Source: Chloroflexota bacterium
GTDB taxonomy: Bacteria; Chloroflexota; Dehalococcoidia; Bin125
Direction: 5' to 3'
Assembly (NCBI GenBank): GCA_009838915.1
Contig: VXQT01000034.1
Span: forward strand, 99,896 to 163,895
DNA: 64,000 nt
A program made the position numbers and the translations under genes. Under the pieces are notes generated by a model. The model saw only the letters and a list, made by a program, of their open reading frames with translations, ran no database searches and had not been told where the DNA came from. Positions 8,277-16,617 of the stretch are shown here, piece after piece (the first letter of the stretch is position 1; each line of letters starts with the position of its first letter).

Positions 8277-10064
8277 ATGCACGACATCGTGATTCGCAAT
8301 GGACGCATCGTCGACGGGACGGGCGCGGCCGAGTTCGTCGGCGACATCGCGATCGACGGCGACCGCATCACGGCGGTTGTCCGCGAGGGCGAGGGCATCA
8401 TTGGCGAGGGGCTCCGGGAGATCGACGCCTCGGGGAAGCTGGTCACGCCCGGTTGGATCGACATCCACACGCACATGGACGCGCAAGTCTCGTGGGACCC
8501 GTATCTTACGCCGTCCTGTTACAACGGCGTGACCACCGTGGTGATGGGCAACTGCGGCGTGGGCTTCGCTCCCGTCCGTCCGGACGACCGTGCATGGCTG
8601 ATGGATTTGATGGACGCGGTAGAGGACATTCCCGCGACGGCGATGGCGGCGGGGATTACCTGGGAATGGGAGTCGTTCCCCGAGTACCTCGACGCGATCG
8701 ACGGCAAGCCGCGGGTGATGGACATCGCCGCGCAGTTCCCGCATTGCGCCTTGCGGACCTACGTCATGGGACCACGCGGGGCCGAGGACGTGCAGCCCAC
8801 GGACGAGGAACTGGCCCACATGCGGCGCCTCGTCCGCGAGGGCATCGAGGCCGGCGCGGTCGGATTCTCCTCGAACCGCTTGCTCGCGCACCGAACCAAG
8901 GAAGGCGAACTGATCCCCGGCACGCTGGCTCAATACCCGGAGCTGGAAGCGGTCGCCGAGGGCATCGCGCAGGGAGGTGGCGGCGTCTTCCAGTTGGTTG
9001 GTCCCTTCGAGCGCGACTGGGTCGAGAAGATGGCGCTCGAACACGACCTGACCATCACGTATCTCTCCGGCGAGGGTTCGGTCACGGCCGGATCGGGCTG
9101 GAAGCAGGGCCTCGAGAGCGTCGAGGAAGCGACAGAGCGCGGGGTGCGCATCTTCCCGCAGGTGCGCGGCCGCGGCACGACGCTGCTGATGAATCTCGAA
9201 GGTTCGATTCACCCGTACTCGCTGAACAACGCCTACCGAGAGCTGGTCGAGCACTTGCCGCTCGCGGAACGCCTGGAGAAGATGCGCGACCCGGAAATCA
9301 AGGCGCGGATCCTGGCCAGCGACTGGGACCTGACCAACGACGTGCGCAAGAAGGTGGCCAACGCCGAGGACCACCCGTTCCTGGTCGATACCACGCCCGG
9401 CAACCTGATGCCTGGGATGCTGGAGATGGTTACCAACTGGCCCGAGGGCGTCTACATCCTCGGCGACCCGCCGGTCTACGAACCGGAGCCCGAGCGCTCG
9501 GTCGCGGCTTTCGCCGAACGTCACGGGCTGAGCACTGAAGAGGCCTTCTACGACCTAATGACGCAGGGCGACGGTGGGACCCTGCTGCTCGTCTACCTCG
9601 AGGGTTACTCGCAGGGCAACTTCGACTATCAGCGCGAGCTGATGCTGCACCCGCTGACCCGCAACGGCCTCTCCGACGCCGGGGCCCACGTGGCTGCAGT
9701 TTCCGACGCGCACATGGTCTCCTGGAACCTCTCCTACTGGGGCCGCGACCGCGAGCGCGGTGAGCGAGTGCCGCTGGAGACGATCGTGCACAAGCAAAGC
9801 GGGGCCAACGCCGACCTGTACAGCCTGCGCGACCGCGGCGAACTGGTCGTCGGCAAGCGGGCCGATGTCAACGTGATCGACTTCGAACGGCTTGACACGG
9901 ACGCGCCGCACATGGTTTACGACCTGCCCGAAAGTGCGAAGCGTTTCATGCAGCGTCCGACCGGCTACGTCGCGACAATCTGTGCCGGCGAGGTCGTGCT
10001 CGAAGACGACGAACTGACCGGCGCGCTGCCCGGCCGCCTGGTGCGCGGCGCGCAGAGCGCCTAG
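8277..10064 (+). CDS. N-acyl-D-amino-acid deacylase (D-aminoacylase) family amidohydrolase
   Basis: The protein has 595 residues, with an N-terminal beta domain and the amidohydrolase-3 barrel. The His64-x-His66 metal motif (HTHMD), the cysteine Cys93 in GNCGVGF that is characteristic of D-aminoacylases, the LSDAGAH aspartate motif and the C-terminal VVGKRADVNVID strand are present. The family releases D-amino acids from N-acyl-D-amino acids, but many marine relatives have unknown amide substrates. At nearly 600 residues it is longer than the typical 480. The ATG has GGGAGAG upstream and TATCCT 35 bases before it. Confidence 0.9.
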   Translation: MHDIVIRNGRIVDGTGAAEFVGDIAIDGDRITAVVREGEGIIGEGLREIDASGKLVTPGWIDIHTHMDAQVSWDPYLTPSCYNGVTTVVMGNCGVGFAPVRPDDRAWLMDLMDAVEDIPATAMAAGITWEWESFPEYLDAIDGKPRVMDIAAQFPHCALRTYVMGPRGAEDVQPTDEELAHMRRLVREGIEAGAVGFSSNRLLAHRTKEGELIPGTLAQYPELEAVAEGIAQGGGGVFQLVGPFERDWVEKMALEHDLTITYLSGEGSVTAGSGWKQGLESVEEATERGVRIFPQVRGRGTTLLMNLEGSIHPYSLNNAYRELVEHLPLAERLEKMRDPEIKARILASDWDLTNDVRKKVANAEDHPFLVDTTPGNLMPGMLEMVTNWPEGVYILGDPPVYEPEPERSVAAFAERHGLSTEEAFYDLMTQGDGGTLLLVYLEGYSQGNFDYQRELMLHPLTRNGLSDAGAHVAAVSDAHMVSWNLSYWGRDRERGERVPLETIVHKQSGANADLYSLRDRGELVVGKRADVNVIDFERLDTDAPHMVYDLPESAKRFMQRPTGYVATICAGEVVLEDDELTGALPGRLVRGAQSA

Positions 10065-10089
10065 GCCTTGAGTCGCCGCTGAGGTCGAC

Positions 10090-10123
10090 TCCCTCTCCCT
10101 CTGGGAGAGGGCTGGGGTGAGGG
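10090..10123 (+). repeat. Dispersed hairpin repeat, family A (copy 1)
   Basis: A perfect 9-bp stem (10091-10099 with 10103-10111, loop TCT) is followed by GGCTGGGGTGAGGG. The same element recurs at 32144, 43258 and 43318. It lies between the D-aminoacylase and enolase genes. Confidence 0.85.
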
Positions 10124-10149
10124 ACCGACTACTAACCAGGAGCGCCTTG

Positions 10150-11268
10150 ATGCCGACGATTACCGCTGTCCGCTCGCGGATGCTGCGCATCCCGCTCGAC
10201 CATCCGACTTCGTTCTCCAACCGCACCGTCTATCACCGCGACCATCCGGTGGTCGAAGTCGAGTGCGACGACGGACATGTCGGGATCGGCTTCTGCTACG
10301 CGGGCAACTCCAACGGACAGCTCGTGACCTCGGCGGTTGACCAGCTCTTCGCGCCGCTGCTGCTGGGGCAGGATCCGTTTCGCGTCGAGGGTCTGTGGGC
10401 GGCGATGTACCAGGAGTCGCTGCTGCACGGCCGCGCCGGGTCGACGATGCGGGCGCTCTCGGCGCTCGACATCGCGCTCTGGGATCACAACGCGAAGGCG
10501 GCCGGGCTGCCCCTGTACCGGCTGCTCGGCGGCTACTACGAGGACACCGTGCCTGCCTACGCCTCAGGCGGCTACTACCTCGACGGCAAAGGCCACGAGG
10601 GTCTGCAACAGGAGCTGCTGGGTTATGTCGAGATGGGCTTCGACGCGGTCAAGATCAAGGTCGGTCGGCTATCGGTGCGCGAGGAGGCCTCGCGGATGCA
10701 GGCGGCGCGCGAGGCGGTCGGACCCGATGTGCACATCATGCTCGACGCCAACAACGCCTGGTCGAATCTCGAAGATGCGCTGCGCTACATGGCGGCCTAC
10801 GAGCCATCCAGCCCGTACTGGATCGAGGAGCCGTTCTCGCCCGACGCGATCGGGCTGCACGCGAAGCTGGCCCAGCGCACCGGCGTGCCGGTGGCGACCG
10901 GCGAGATCGAGGTCGGACGCTGGCGCTTCAAGGAGCTGATGGACCAGGACGCCGCGATGATCCTGCAGCCCGACGCCGCCGTGCTGGGCGGCGTGACCGA
11001 GTTCCGACGGATCGCCAATACGGCCGCCTCCTACGGCGTCTCAATCTGCCCGCACTGGTTCCACGACCTGCACCGGCATCTGGTCGCCTCGTCGCCCAAC
11101 GCCACCTATGTCGAGTTCTTCCCCGACGACCAGGTCCACAACTTCCGCAACATCATTGATCGGCAGACAGAGGTCCGCGACGGCCGCCTGGTGCTGCCCG
11201 ACACGCCGGGTCTGGGCTTCGAGTTCCTGCCCGAGGCGCTGGAGCGGTACGCAGTCAGCTCGCAATGA
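10150..11268 (+). CDS. Enolase-superfamily enzyme (mandelate racemase/muconate lactonizing type)
   Basis: The protein has 372 residues, with the enolase N-terminal capping domain and C-terminal barrel. The lysine pair is K168-I-K170, the metal ligands are Asp199, Glu226 and Glu252, and a catalytic-face histidine lies in CPHWFHD (about 300-306). These place it in the MR subgroup, which abstracts a proton next to a carboxylate; sugar-acid dehydration is common, but specificity cannot be read off. I take the ATG at 10150 (GGAG upstream) rather than 10117, which lies in a repeat. Its last 14 bases overlap the convergent MaoC gene. Confidence 0.93.
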   Translation: MPTITAVRSRMLRIPLDHPTSFSNRTVYHRDHPVVEVECDDGHVGIGFCYAGNSNGQLVTSAVDQLFAPLLLGQDPFRVEGLWAAMYQESLLHGRAGSTMRALSALDIALWDHNAKAAGLPLYRLLGGYYEDTVPAYASGGYYLDGKGHEGLQQELLGYVEMGFDAVKIKVGRLSVREEASRMQAAREAVGPDVHIMLDANNAWSNLEDALRYMAAYEPSSPYWIEEPFSPDAIGLHAKLAQRTGVPVATGEIEVGRWRFKELMDQDAAMILQPDAAVLGGVTEFRRIANTAASYGVSICPHWFHDLHRHLVASSPNATYVEFFPDDQVHNFRNIIDRQTEVRDGRLVLPDTPGLGFEFLPEALERYAVSSQ

Positions 11269-12142
11269 CGACGCCGTTGGCGATGGCCAGCTCGCCGAGG
11301 TGGTTGCGCATCTCGTAGAAGATGACCTCTCGGTCGCCCTCGTCGCGAGCTTCAAGTGCATTGACGGTCACGTCTTTGCCGGGGATGACCATGCCTCGGA
11401 ACTGGCCGGCGAAGCGGCGGAGTCGAGTGGGGTCGCCGTCCAGATTCCGGTTGATCACCTCGCGCAGCGCGATCAAGATGTTGGCCGAGCCGTGCAGGAT
11501 GATGTCGGGCAGGCCGGCGGCTAGCGCGACTTTGCGCTCGGTGTGAATCGGGTTCCAGATGTCGGCGCACTCGGTGTAGACGTGCGGCGCCTGCGGATCG
11601 ATCGCAAACGTGGTCGACCAGACCAAGTCGCCGTTGTCGGAGGAGCGCTGCGGCAGCGGTGGAGCAGAAGCGAGTTCGATCTCTTCACCGTCCAGCTCGG
11701 CCCCGCGGGTGATGCCGCCGGTGTCCATGATCGCGACGGTGCCGCCCTGGCTCTCCCTGAACGTGAAGCGCTGCGCGCTGAGGACACCGGGCCGCACCTG
11801 TTTCACTGCGACGCTCTGACCCTGGCTGGTGATCACGTCGCCCTCGCGGGCGTGGCGCTCGAACTGGACGTCGACCCAGGCGTGGACCCCGCGCCGCACC
11901 AGCTCCAGGGGATACTCCTGATCCGGCGTGAAGCGGCTGTTCCATTGCCAGCTAAAGACCATACCGGGATGCGCGATCAGCCCGCCGGGGCGGTCGTCTT
12001 CAAAGTAGACGGGATTGAAATCGTTGACGCCGCCGGCGAACGCGGTGATTGAGCGGGCCGTCACTTCAAATGTCTTCGCGATCGTGTAGCGGCCGACCTC
12101 GGCCTGGATTCGCAGTTCGGATGGCTCGGTGTCGGTGGTCAT
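11255..12142 (-). CDS. MaoC-like double hot-dog dehydratase/hydratase
   Basis: The protein has 295 residues with two hot-dog halves. The first contains FNPVYFEDD and GLIAHPGMVFSW, the second WNPIHTERKVALAAGLPDIILHG. The second resembles the MaoC/(R)-specific enoyl-CoA hydratase motif (N-P-I-H and a later HG). A role in hydrating or dehydrating an acyl-CoA is likely; the substrate is unknown. The ATG start overlaps the nitroreductase stop (ATGA), and the 3' end overlaps the convergent enolase gene by 14 bases. Confidence 0.87.
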   Translation of the reverse strand: MTTDTEPSELRIQAEVGRYTIAKTFEVTARSITAFAGGVNDFNPVYFEDDRPGGLIAHPGMVFSWQWNSRFTPDQEYPLELVRRGVHAWVDVQFERHAREGDVITSQGQSVAVKQVRPGVLSAQRFTFRESQGGTVAIMDTGGITRGAELDGEEIELASAPPLPQRSSDNGDLVWSTTFAIDPQAPHVYTECADIWNPIHTERKVALAAGLPDIILHGSANILIALREVINRNLDGDPTRLRRFAGQFRGMVIPGKDVTVNALEARDEGDREVIFYEMRNHLGELAIANGVVIAS

Positions 12143-12798
12143 ACTCGCGCTCGCTCAGTCGATTCCGCCTTGTGCTCGTAGCGATCCCAGTGCATGACCT
12201 CGTCCAGCGGTCGCCGGCGGATCGGTCCGAAGTTGCCGGTCGGCCAGCCCAGCGGGATCAGGACCATGGGCAGAATGTGGTCGGGCAGATTGAGCAGCTC
12301 CTGCGCCTTGTCGCGGCCGTCGCCGATGAAGGCGAGCGTGGTCGGCACGCTGCCGACTTCCAGCGCTCTCGCGGCCAGCAGCAGATTCTGCACCGAGCCC
12401 CAGACCTCGGTCGCGGCCGCGGCGCCCTCGCCGAACGTGCCCTGCGGCGCGCGCACGATGTCGGCGCAGGCGATCACGATCGCCGGGGCTTCGTGCAGGT
12501 GGTTCATCTGGTGCTCGACTGCGGCGAGGAAGCGCTCGCGGCGGCCGGCGTCAACGTGCGGATTGGCCAGGTCGCGGTTGTTGGCGAGATACGTGGAGAC
12601 GCCGGCACGGTTGAGATCGGCGAGCCCCTGCTTGACCTCTGGATCGCGGACGACGATCCAGTGGCGCGACTGCCGATTCGAGCCGCTCGGACCCAGGTGC
12701 GCGGCTTCGATCAGTTGGACCAACACATCTTCAGGGATTGGGTCGGGCTTGTAGCGCCGCATCGCACGGGCGCTGCTGATGACGTCGAAGAACTCCAT
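12139..12798 (-). CDS. Nitroreductase-family FMN oxidoreductase
   Basis: The protein has 219 residues. The N-terminal SSARAMRRYKPDPIPEDVL motif carries the family FMN-phosphate-binding R..R pattern, followed by LGPSGSNRQSRHWIVV and the C-terminal IPLGWP strand. Members use NAD(P)H and FMN to reduce nitro groups, quinones or enoates, or to remove halogens; I cannot choose among these. It is the middle gene of a VOC-nitroreductase-MaoC operon on the minus strand, with an 18-bp gap to the VOC gene and an ATGA overlap with MaoC. Confidence 0.92.
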   Translation of the reverse strand: MEFFDVISSARAMRRYKPDPIPEDVLVQLIEAAHLGPSGSNRQSRHWIVVRDPEVKQGLADLNRAGVSTYLANNRDLANPHVDAGRRERFLAAVEHQMNHLHEAPAIVIACADIVRAPQGTFGEGAAAATEVWGSVQNLLLAARALEVGSVPTTLAFIGDGRDKAQELLNLPDHILPMVLIPLGWPTGNFGPIRRRPLDEVMHWDRYEHKAESTERARV

Positions 12799-12816
12799 CT
12801 GTGACTCCTCTTGCTG

Positions 12817-13239
12817 TTAGCTGTCGTACGAGATCAGTTCGACCAGGTTGCCGTCGGGATCGCGGGTGTAGACGCTGACACCCTCGGCGGTGCCGGCGGC
12901 GCGGCCGCCGACGCGGCTCGCGGGGCCTTCGATCACTTCCGCGCCCGCCGCCTCGATCGCTGCCGAGGCGGATTCTGGTGTCCCCTCCCAGACGAAGCAG
13001 AAGTCGCCGCAGCCGGGCTCGGCGGTCGGGCCGCGCAGCTCGAACCTCGGGTTCTGCCAGAGCTTCGGGTCGTGCACGTTGATCTTCTGGTCGCCGCAAG
13101 CAATGGCGAAGATCGGGAAGTCGCCTGAGCGCCACTCCTCCTCATGCACAATCTCGAGTCCGAGCGCGCGGTAGAAGCGCAACAACGCCTCCGGGTCGCC
13201 CGCCGGAATCGCCACATGGTCCATTCCAGTTACTGCCAC
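12817..13239 (-). CDS. VOC-family protein (glyoxalase/dioxygenase fold)
   Basis: The protein has 140 residues with paired beta-alpha-beta-beta-beta modules. The first metal position is His8 in DHVAI, and the last is the Glu of GNLVELI near the C-terminus. The segment VYTRDPDGNLVEL is classic for the family. VOC proteins include glyoxalases, isomerases, extradiol dioxygenases and resistance proteins, so the reaction is not assigned. The GTG start at 13239 has GAGGGG upstream; an ATG two bases earlier is out of frame. A TAGTCT hexamer lies 45 bases before the start. Confidence 0.88.
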   Translation of the reverse strand: MAVTGMDHVAIPAGDPEALLRFYRALGLEIVHEEEWRSGDFPIFAIACGDQKINVHDPKLWQNPRFELRGPTAEPGCGDFCFVWEGTPESASAAIEAAGAEVIEGPASRVGGRAAGTAEGVSVYTRDPDGNLVELISYDS

Positions 13240-13284
13240 ATCTGCCCCTCTTCGCCGCTGAGTTCAACCTGCTCCACTGAGCGA

Positions 13285-13310
13285 AGACTAACCGCTCGCG
13301 CTGTTATCCT
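13285..13310. promoter_or_regulatory. Divergent -10-like pair between VOC and dehalogenase genes
   Basis: TAGTCT on minus (13285-13290) is 45 bases before the VOC start; TATCCT on plus (13305-13310) is 52 bases before the dehalogenase start. Confidence 0.45.
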
Positions 13311-13362
13311 TGCCTCGCTCGCAACTGAATTCCCAACCACTCCTGCAATCACTGGAGCGACC

Positions 13363-14253
13363 ATGCCCGACATTTCCGCCGACGACCCGTTTCCGCGCAA
13401 GCGTCTGACCATCGGCGAGACGACGATGGCGTACGTCGACGAGGGCAATCCCGACGGCGATCCGATTGTCTTCCTGCACGGCAACCCAACTTCGTCCTAC
13501 CTGTGGCGCAACATCATGCCGCACCTGTTCGACTCGGCGCGCTGTCTGGCGCCCGACCTGATCGGCATGGGCGTCTCGGGATCGTCGCCTTCAGGCTCGT
13601 ACCGCTTCGTCGACCACGCCGGATGGCTGGATGCCTGGATCGAGGGAATGGACCTCGGCAACCGGATCACGTTCGTGATCCACGACTGGGGCTCGGCGCT
13701 GGGATTCCACTGGACCAACCGACACCGCGATCGGGTCAAGGGGTTGGTCTACATGGAAGCGATCGTCAGGCCGGTCACTTGGGACGAGTGGCCCGAAGCG
13801 GCCGCCCGCATCTTCCAGGGCATGCGCTCGGAGGCGGGCGAGGACATGGTGCTGGAGAAGAACGTCTTCGTCGAGCGCATCCTGCCGGGCAGCGTCCTGC
13901 GCGGTCTCACGGAGGAGGAGATGGAAGTCTACCGCCTGCCTTACCGCGAAGCGGGCGAGTCTCGGCGTCCGACGCTCACCTGGCCGCGCGAGATTCCGAT
14001 CAGTGGCGAGCCGCCGGATGTCGTCGAAATCGTGCAGAGCTATGCCGACTTCCTCGCTTCGGACGAGTCTGCACAGGTCGCGAAGTTGTTCATCAACGCC
14101 GAGCCGGGAGCGATCCTGCAAGGCGCGCAGCGTGAGTTCTGCCGCGCCTGGCCCAACCAGACCGAGGTGACCATACCCGGCAACCACTTCATACAAGAGG
14201 ACTCGCCGCATGAGATCGGCGCAGCCATCCGCGACTGGTACGCCGGGCTGTAG
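13363..14253 (+). CDS. Haloalkane dehalogenase-like alpha/beta hydrolase (HLD-II type)
   Basis: The protein has 296 residues. All the HLD-II catalytic positions can be identified: nucleophile Asp108 and halide-binding Trp109 in IHDWG, halide-binding Asn41 in HGNPTSSYLW, catalytic acid Glu132 in MEAIVRP, and catalytic His275 in GNHFIQEDSP. The family cleaves carbon-halogen bonds by hydrolysis. An aspartate in place of serine with Asn and Trp strongly favours a dehalogenase over an esterase. The ATG has TGGAG seven bases upstream and TATCCT 52 bases before it. The first of two DinB genes follows 15 bp downstream. Confidence 0.92.
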   Translation: MPDISADDPFPRKRLTIGETTMAYVDEGNPDGDPIVFLHGNPTSSYLWRNIMPHLFDSARCLAPDLIGMGVSGSSPSGSYRFVDHAGWLDAWIEGMDLGNRITFVIHDWGSALGFHWTNRHRDRVKGLVYMEAIVRPVTWDEWPEAAARIFQGMRSEAGEDMVLEKNVFVERILPGSVLRGLTEEEMEVYRLPYREAGESRRPTLTWPREIPISGEPPDVVEIVQSYADFLASDESAQVAKLFINAEPGAILQGAQREFCRAWPNQTEVTIPGNHFIQEDSPHEIGAAIRDWYAGL

Positions 14254-14268
14254 CGAGGATGCGAAGCG

Positions 14269-14745
14269 ATGCTCGAAATCACCAACGCTGAAGAGGCGCA
14301 CGCCGAGCTGGACCAGGCTCGGGAAGAGTTCCGAGAGCTCGTGCTGGGTCTGTCCAGCGAGGAATGGAACCGCAACAGCGATAACGCCGGCTGGACCAAT
14401 ACGCAGCTCTGCTGGCACCTCGCGCTCACCGCGAGCGGCGGCACGTTGAGGGTGTCACGGCTGCGCCAGAACAAGGACTTTGAGCCGCCCGCTCCGTTGA
14501 TGGCGGTCCTCAATCCCCTCAGCATGTGGATGGTGCGCATCCGCTCACGAGGCGCGACGCCCGACTCGGTGCTGGAGTTGTTCGACGAGCGCCTGGCAAT
14601 GACGCGCGCACTGATCGATACAGTCGCCGACGACGAGTGGAACAATGGCGGCGTGTTCCTGGGCGAACAAACGACCGTCGGTAACTCGTTCGGATTCCTG
14701 CGCCAGCACGTCAGCGACCACGCGGCGGAAATGCGTCGCAACTAA
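14269..14745 (+). CDS. DinB-family protein, first of a tandem pair
   Basis: The protein has 158 residues forming the four-helix DinB/DUF664 bundle. His in CWHLA (about 46-50) and the C-terminal HVSDHAAEM fit the family's three-histidine metal site. Members are thiol-dependent transferases or isomerases, or have unknown roles. It is closely related to the next gene along the whole length: EEFRELVLGLS, NAGWTN.QLCWH and MVRIRSRGATP are nearly identical in both. It follows the dehalogenase by 15 bp and may share its transcript. Confidence 0.85.
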   Translation: MLEITNAEEAHAELDQAREEFRELVLGLSSEEWNRNSDNAGWTNTQLCWHLALTASGGTLRVSRLRQNKDFEPPAPLMAVLNPLSMWMVRIRSRGATPDSVLELFDERLAMTRALIDTVADDEWNNGGVFLGEQTTVGNSFGFLRQHVSDHAAEMRRN

Positions 14746-14827
14746 GCCACCGGCCCGGCGCAGGCGTCAATGTCGGCGGATCGGTTGAACGCAATTCGCA
14801 GGTACGAGCAACGAACAGGATTGAACC

Positions 14828-15304
14828 ATGTCAGAGATCACCAACGCCGACGAAGCACGCGGCGCATTGGAACAGGCGCGTGAGGAGTTCCGCGAACTCG
14901 TGCTCGGACTGTCCGAGGACGAGTGGAATCGCGACAGCAACAACGCGGGCTGGACGAACGGTCAGCTCTGCTGGCACATCGCGTTCGGCGCGGGAGCCGG
15001 CGGGCAGACAATCTCCAGATTGCGCCGGAACAAGAGCATGAACCCGCCCGGACCGATCATGGCCGTGTTCAACCTCGCCAGCCTGTGGATGGTCAGGATT
15101 CGCTCACGGGGAGCCACGCCCGAGTCTGTACTCGCATTCTTCGACGAAGGCCACGGAAAGTCGGTGAAGCTCACCGACACTGTGGGCGACGATGAATGGG
15201 GCAATAGCGGCGTGGTGTTGGGCCAACCGATGACGGTCGGAAGTGCGTTCGAATTCATGGGCGAGCACATGCGCGAACACGCCGCCGAAATGCGCAGAGA
15301 CTGA
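14828..15304 (+). CDS. DinB-family protein, second of a tandem pair
   Basis: Also 158 residues, with no apparent gaps against the preceding protein, so a tandem duplication is clear. The putative metal histidines are conserved (CWHIA near residue 49, HMREHAAEM near the end). The two copies differ most at residues about 50-80 and 110-140, which could set different substrates. The 82-bp gap upstream holds no obvious second promoter. A thioesterase follows 15 bp downstream. Confidence 0.85.
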   Translation: MSEITNADEARGALEQAREEFRELVLGLSEDEWNRDSNNAGWTNGQLCWHIAFGAGAGGQTISRLRRNKSMNPPGPIMAVFNLASLWMVRIRSRGATPESVLAFFDEGHGKSVKLTDTVGDDEWGNSGVVLGQPMTVGSAFEFMGEHMREHAAEMRRD

Positions 15305-15319
15305 GCCGTCTGCACTGCG

Positions 15320-15748
15320 ATGCCGCTCAGTTCCGACGAGATCTTCGAGCGCTATCCGCCGCTCCGCGACATGGAGGCGGTGGCGCTGTTCCAGGAACTG
15401 GGCTACCGCTTCACCGACGCCGGCGACGGCTGGTGCGAGATCACGCTGAACGCATCCTCCAAGACGCACAACCTGTACGGCATCGTGCATGGCGGCGTCT
15501 GGCTGTTGGTCGCCGACTCGGCAATGGGCGGCGCGCTGGGGACGATCCAGGCCGAGGGCGAGCGAGTGATCACCGCGCAGTCGGAGTTCCGCTGGCTGCG
15601 CGGTCTGGACGGCGACGTGATTCGCGCGCGTGCCGAGGTGATCCGGCGGGGCCGGACGCTGAGCCACTGTTCGGTCGATCTCTACGACGAGCAGGGCCGT
15701 CACATCGGCCATGGCAACGGCACCTATGTGATGCTTCCACCCGAGTAG
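15320..15748 (+). CDS. PaaI-type hot-dog thioesterase
   Basis: The protein has 142 residues. The hot-dog signature NLYGIVHGGVWLLVADSAMG (51-70) matches PaaI/4HBT enzymes, where the HGG loop and the Asp of ADSAMG bind and attack the acyl-CoA thioester. The C-terminal strand HIGHGNGTYVM is typical. It probably releases CoA from an aromatic or short acyl-CoA made by neighbouring catabolic enzymes; the substrate is unknown. No clear ribosome site is seen, and the gene lies close behind the DinB pair. Confidence 0.88.
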   Translation: MPLSSDEIFERYPPLRDMEAVALFQELGYRFTDAGDGWCEITLNASSKTHNLYGIVHGGVWLLVADSAMGGALGTIQAEGERVITAQSEFRWLRGLDGDVIRARAEVIRRGRTLSHCSVDLYDEQGRHIGHGNGTYVMLPPE

Positions 15749-15846
15749 CACCACTCTGCCACCAGCATCTCCTCCTAAAGGGGGAAGCAGGGTGAACCAG
15801 AAGCACTACCCTAGGCGTCCAACGTGAAGCGGAAAGGCGTGCATAG

Positions 15847-16596
15847 ATGGCCGGACGACTCGAGGGCAAGACCGCATTGATCACGGGCGGAGCTCGAGGA
15901 CAGGGGGCGGCCGAGGCGGTGCTGTTTGCAGAAGAAGGCGCCACGGTCGTGATCACGGACGTGCTCGACTCGGACGGCGAAGCGACCGCCGCCACCAGCG
16001 GGAGCATTCGCTACCTGCATCACGACGTGACCAATGAGGACGAGTGGATCGCGGTGGTTCAGGACGTGCTCGAGGACCACGGCAAGATCGACGCGTTCAT
16101 CAACAACGCCGGCATCTACCGGCAATCGCCGATCGCCACGCTCTCCGTTGAGGAGTACATGGAGGTGATCAACATTAACCAGGTCGGGGTATTCCTGGGG
16201 CTCAAGCACGTGGGACCGGTGATGTGCGAGGCAGGCTCGGGGTCGATCATCAACATCTCGTCGATCGCCGGCATGCGCGGCGGGCCAGGGTCACTGGCCT
16301 ACTCGGCCTCGAAGTGGGCGGTGCGCGGGATGACCAAGGTGGCGATGGGGGAGTTCGCACCATCCGGCGTGCGTGTGAACTCGATCCATCCGGGTTTGAT
16401 CGAGACGCCAATGCTTCACCAGCTGCCCGCGATTGAGCAGGGTCTCACCGACCAGATAGTTCGCAGGATTCCATACGGCCGTATCGCCGAGGCGGTTGAA
16501 GTGGCGCGCCTGGCGCTGTTCCTCGCCTCGGACGACTCTGAATACATGAACGGCACCGAGTTCATCATCGACGGCGGCATGATCCAGGGCATCTGA
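15847..16596 (+). CDS. Short-chain dehydrogenase/reductase (SDR)
   Basis: The protein has 249 residues of classical SDR: cofactor loop TGGARGQG (14-21), NNAG in INNAGIY, catalytic Ser in NISSIAG, and YSASK with catalytic Tyr and Lys. The last strands (GTEFIIDGGMI) are complete. An acidic residue after the second strand (TDVLDSD) favours NAD(H). The substrate is an unknown alcohol or ketone. TACCCT lies 34 bases before the ATG. It is followed 21 bp later by the cyclase gene and may start a three-gene operon. Confidence 0.93.
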   Translation: MAGRLEGKTALITGGARGQGAAEAVLFAEEGATVVITDVLDSDGEATAATSGSIRYLHHDVTNEDEWIAVVQDVLEDHGKIDAFINNAGIYRQSPIATLSVEEYMEVININQVGVFLGLKHVGPVMCEAGSGSIINISSIAGMRGGPGSLAYSASKWAVRGMTKVAMGEFAPSGVRVNSIHPGLIETPMLHQLPAIEQGLTDQIVRRIPYGRIAEAVEVARLALFLASDDSEYMNGTEFIIDGGMIQGI

Positions 16597-16617
16597 TCAG
16601 CGAATGTCGAGCACAGC

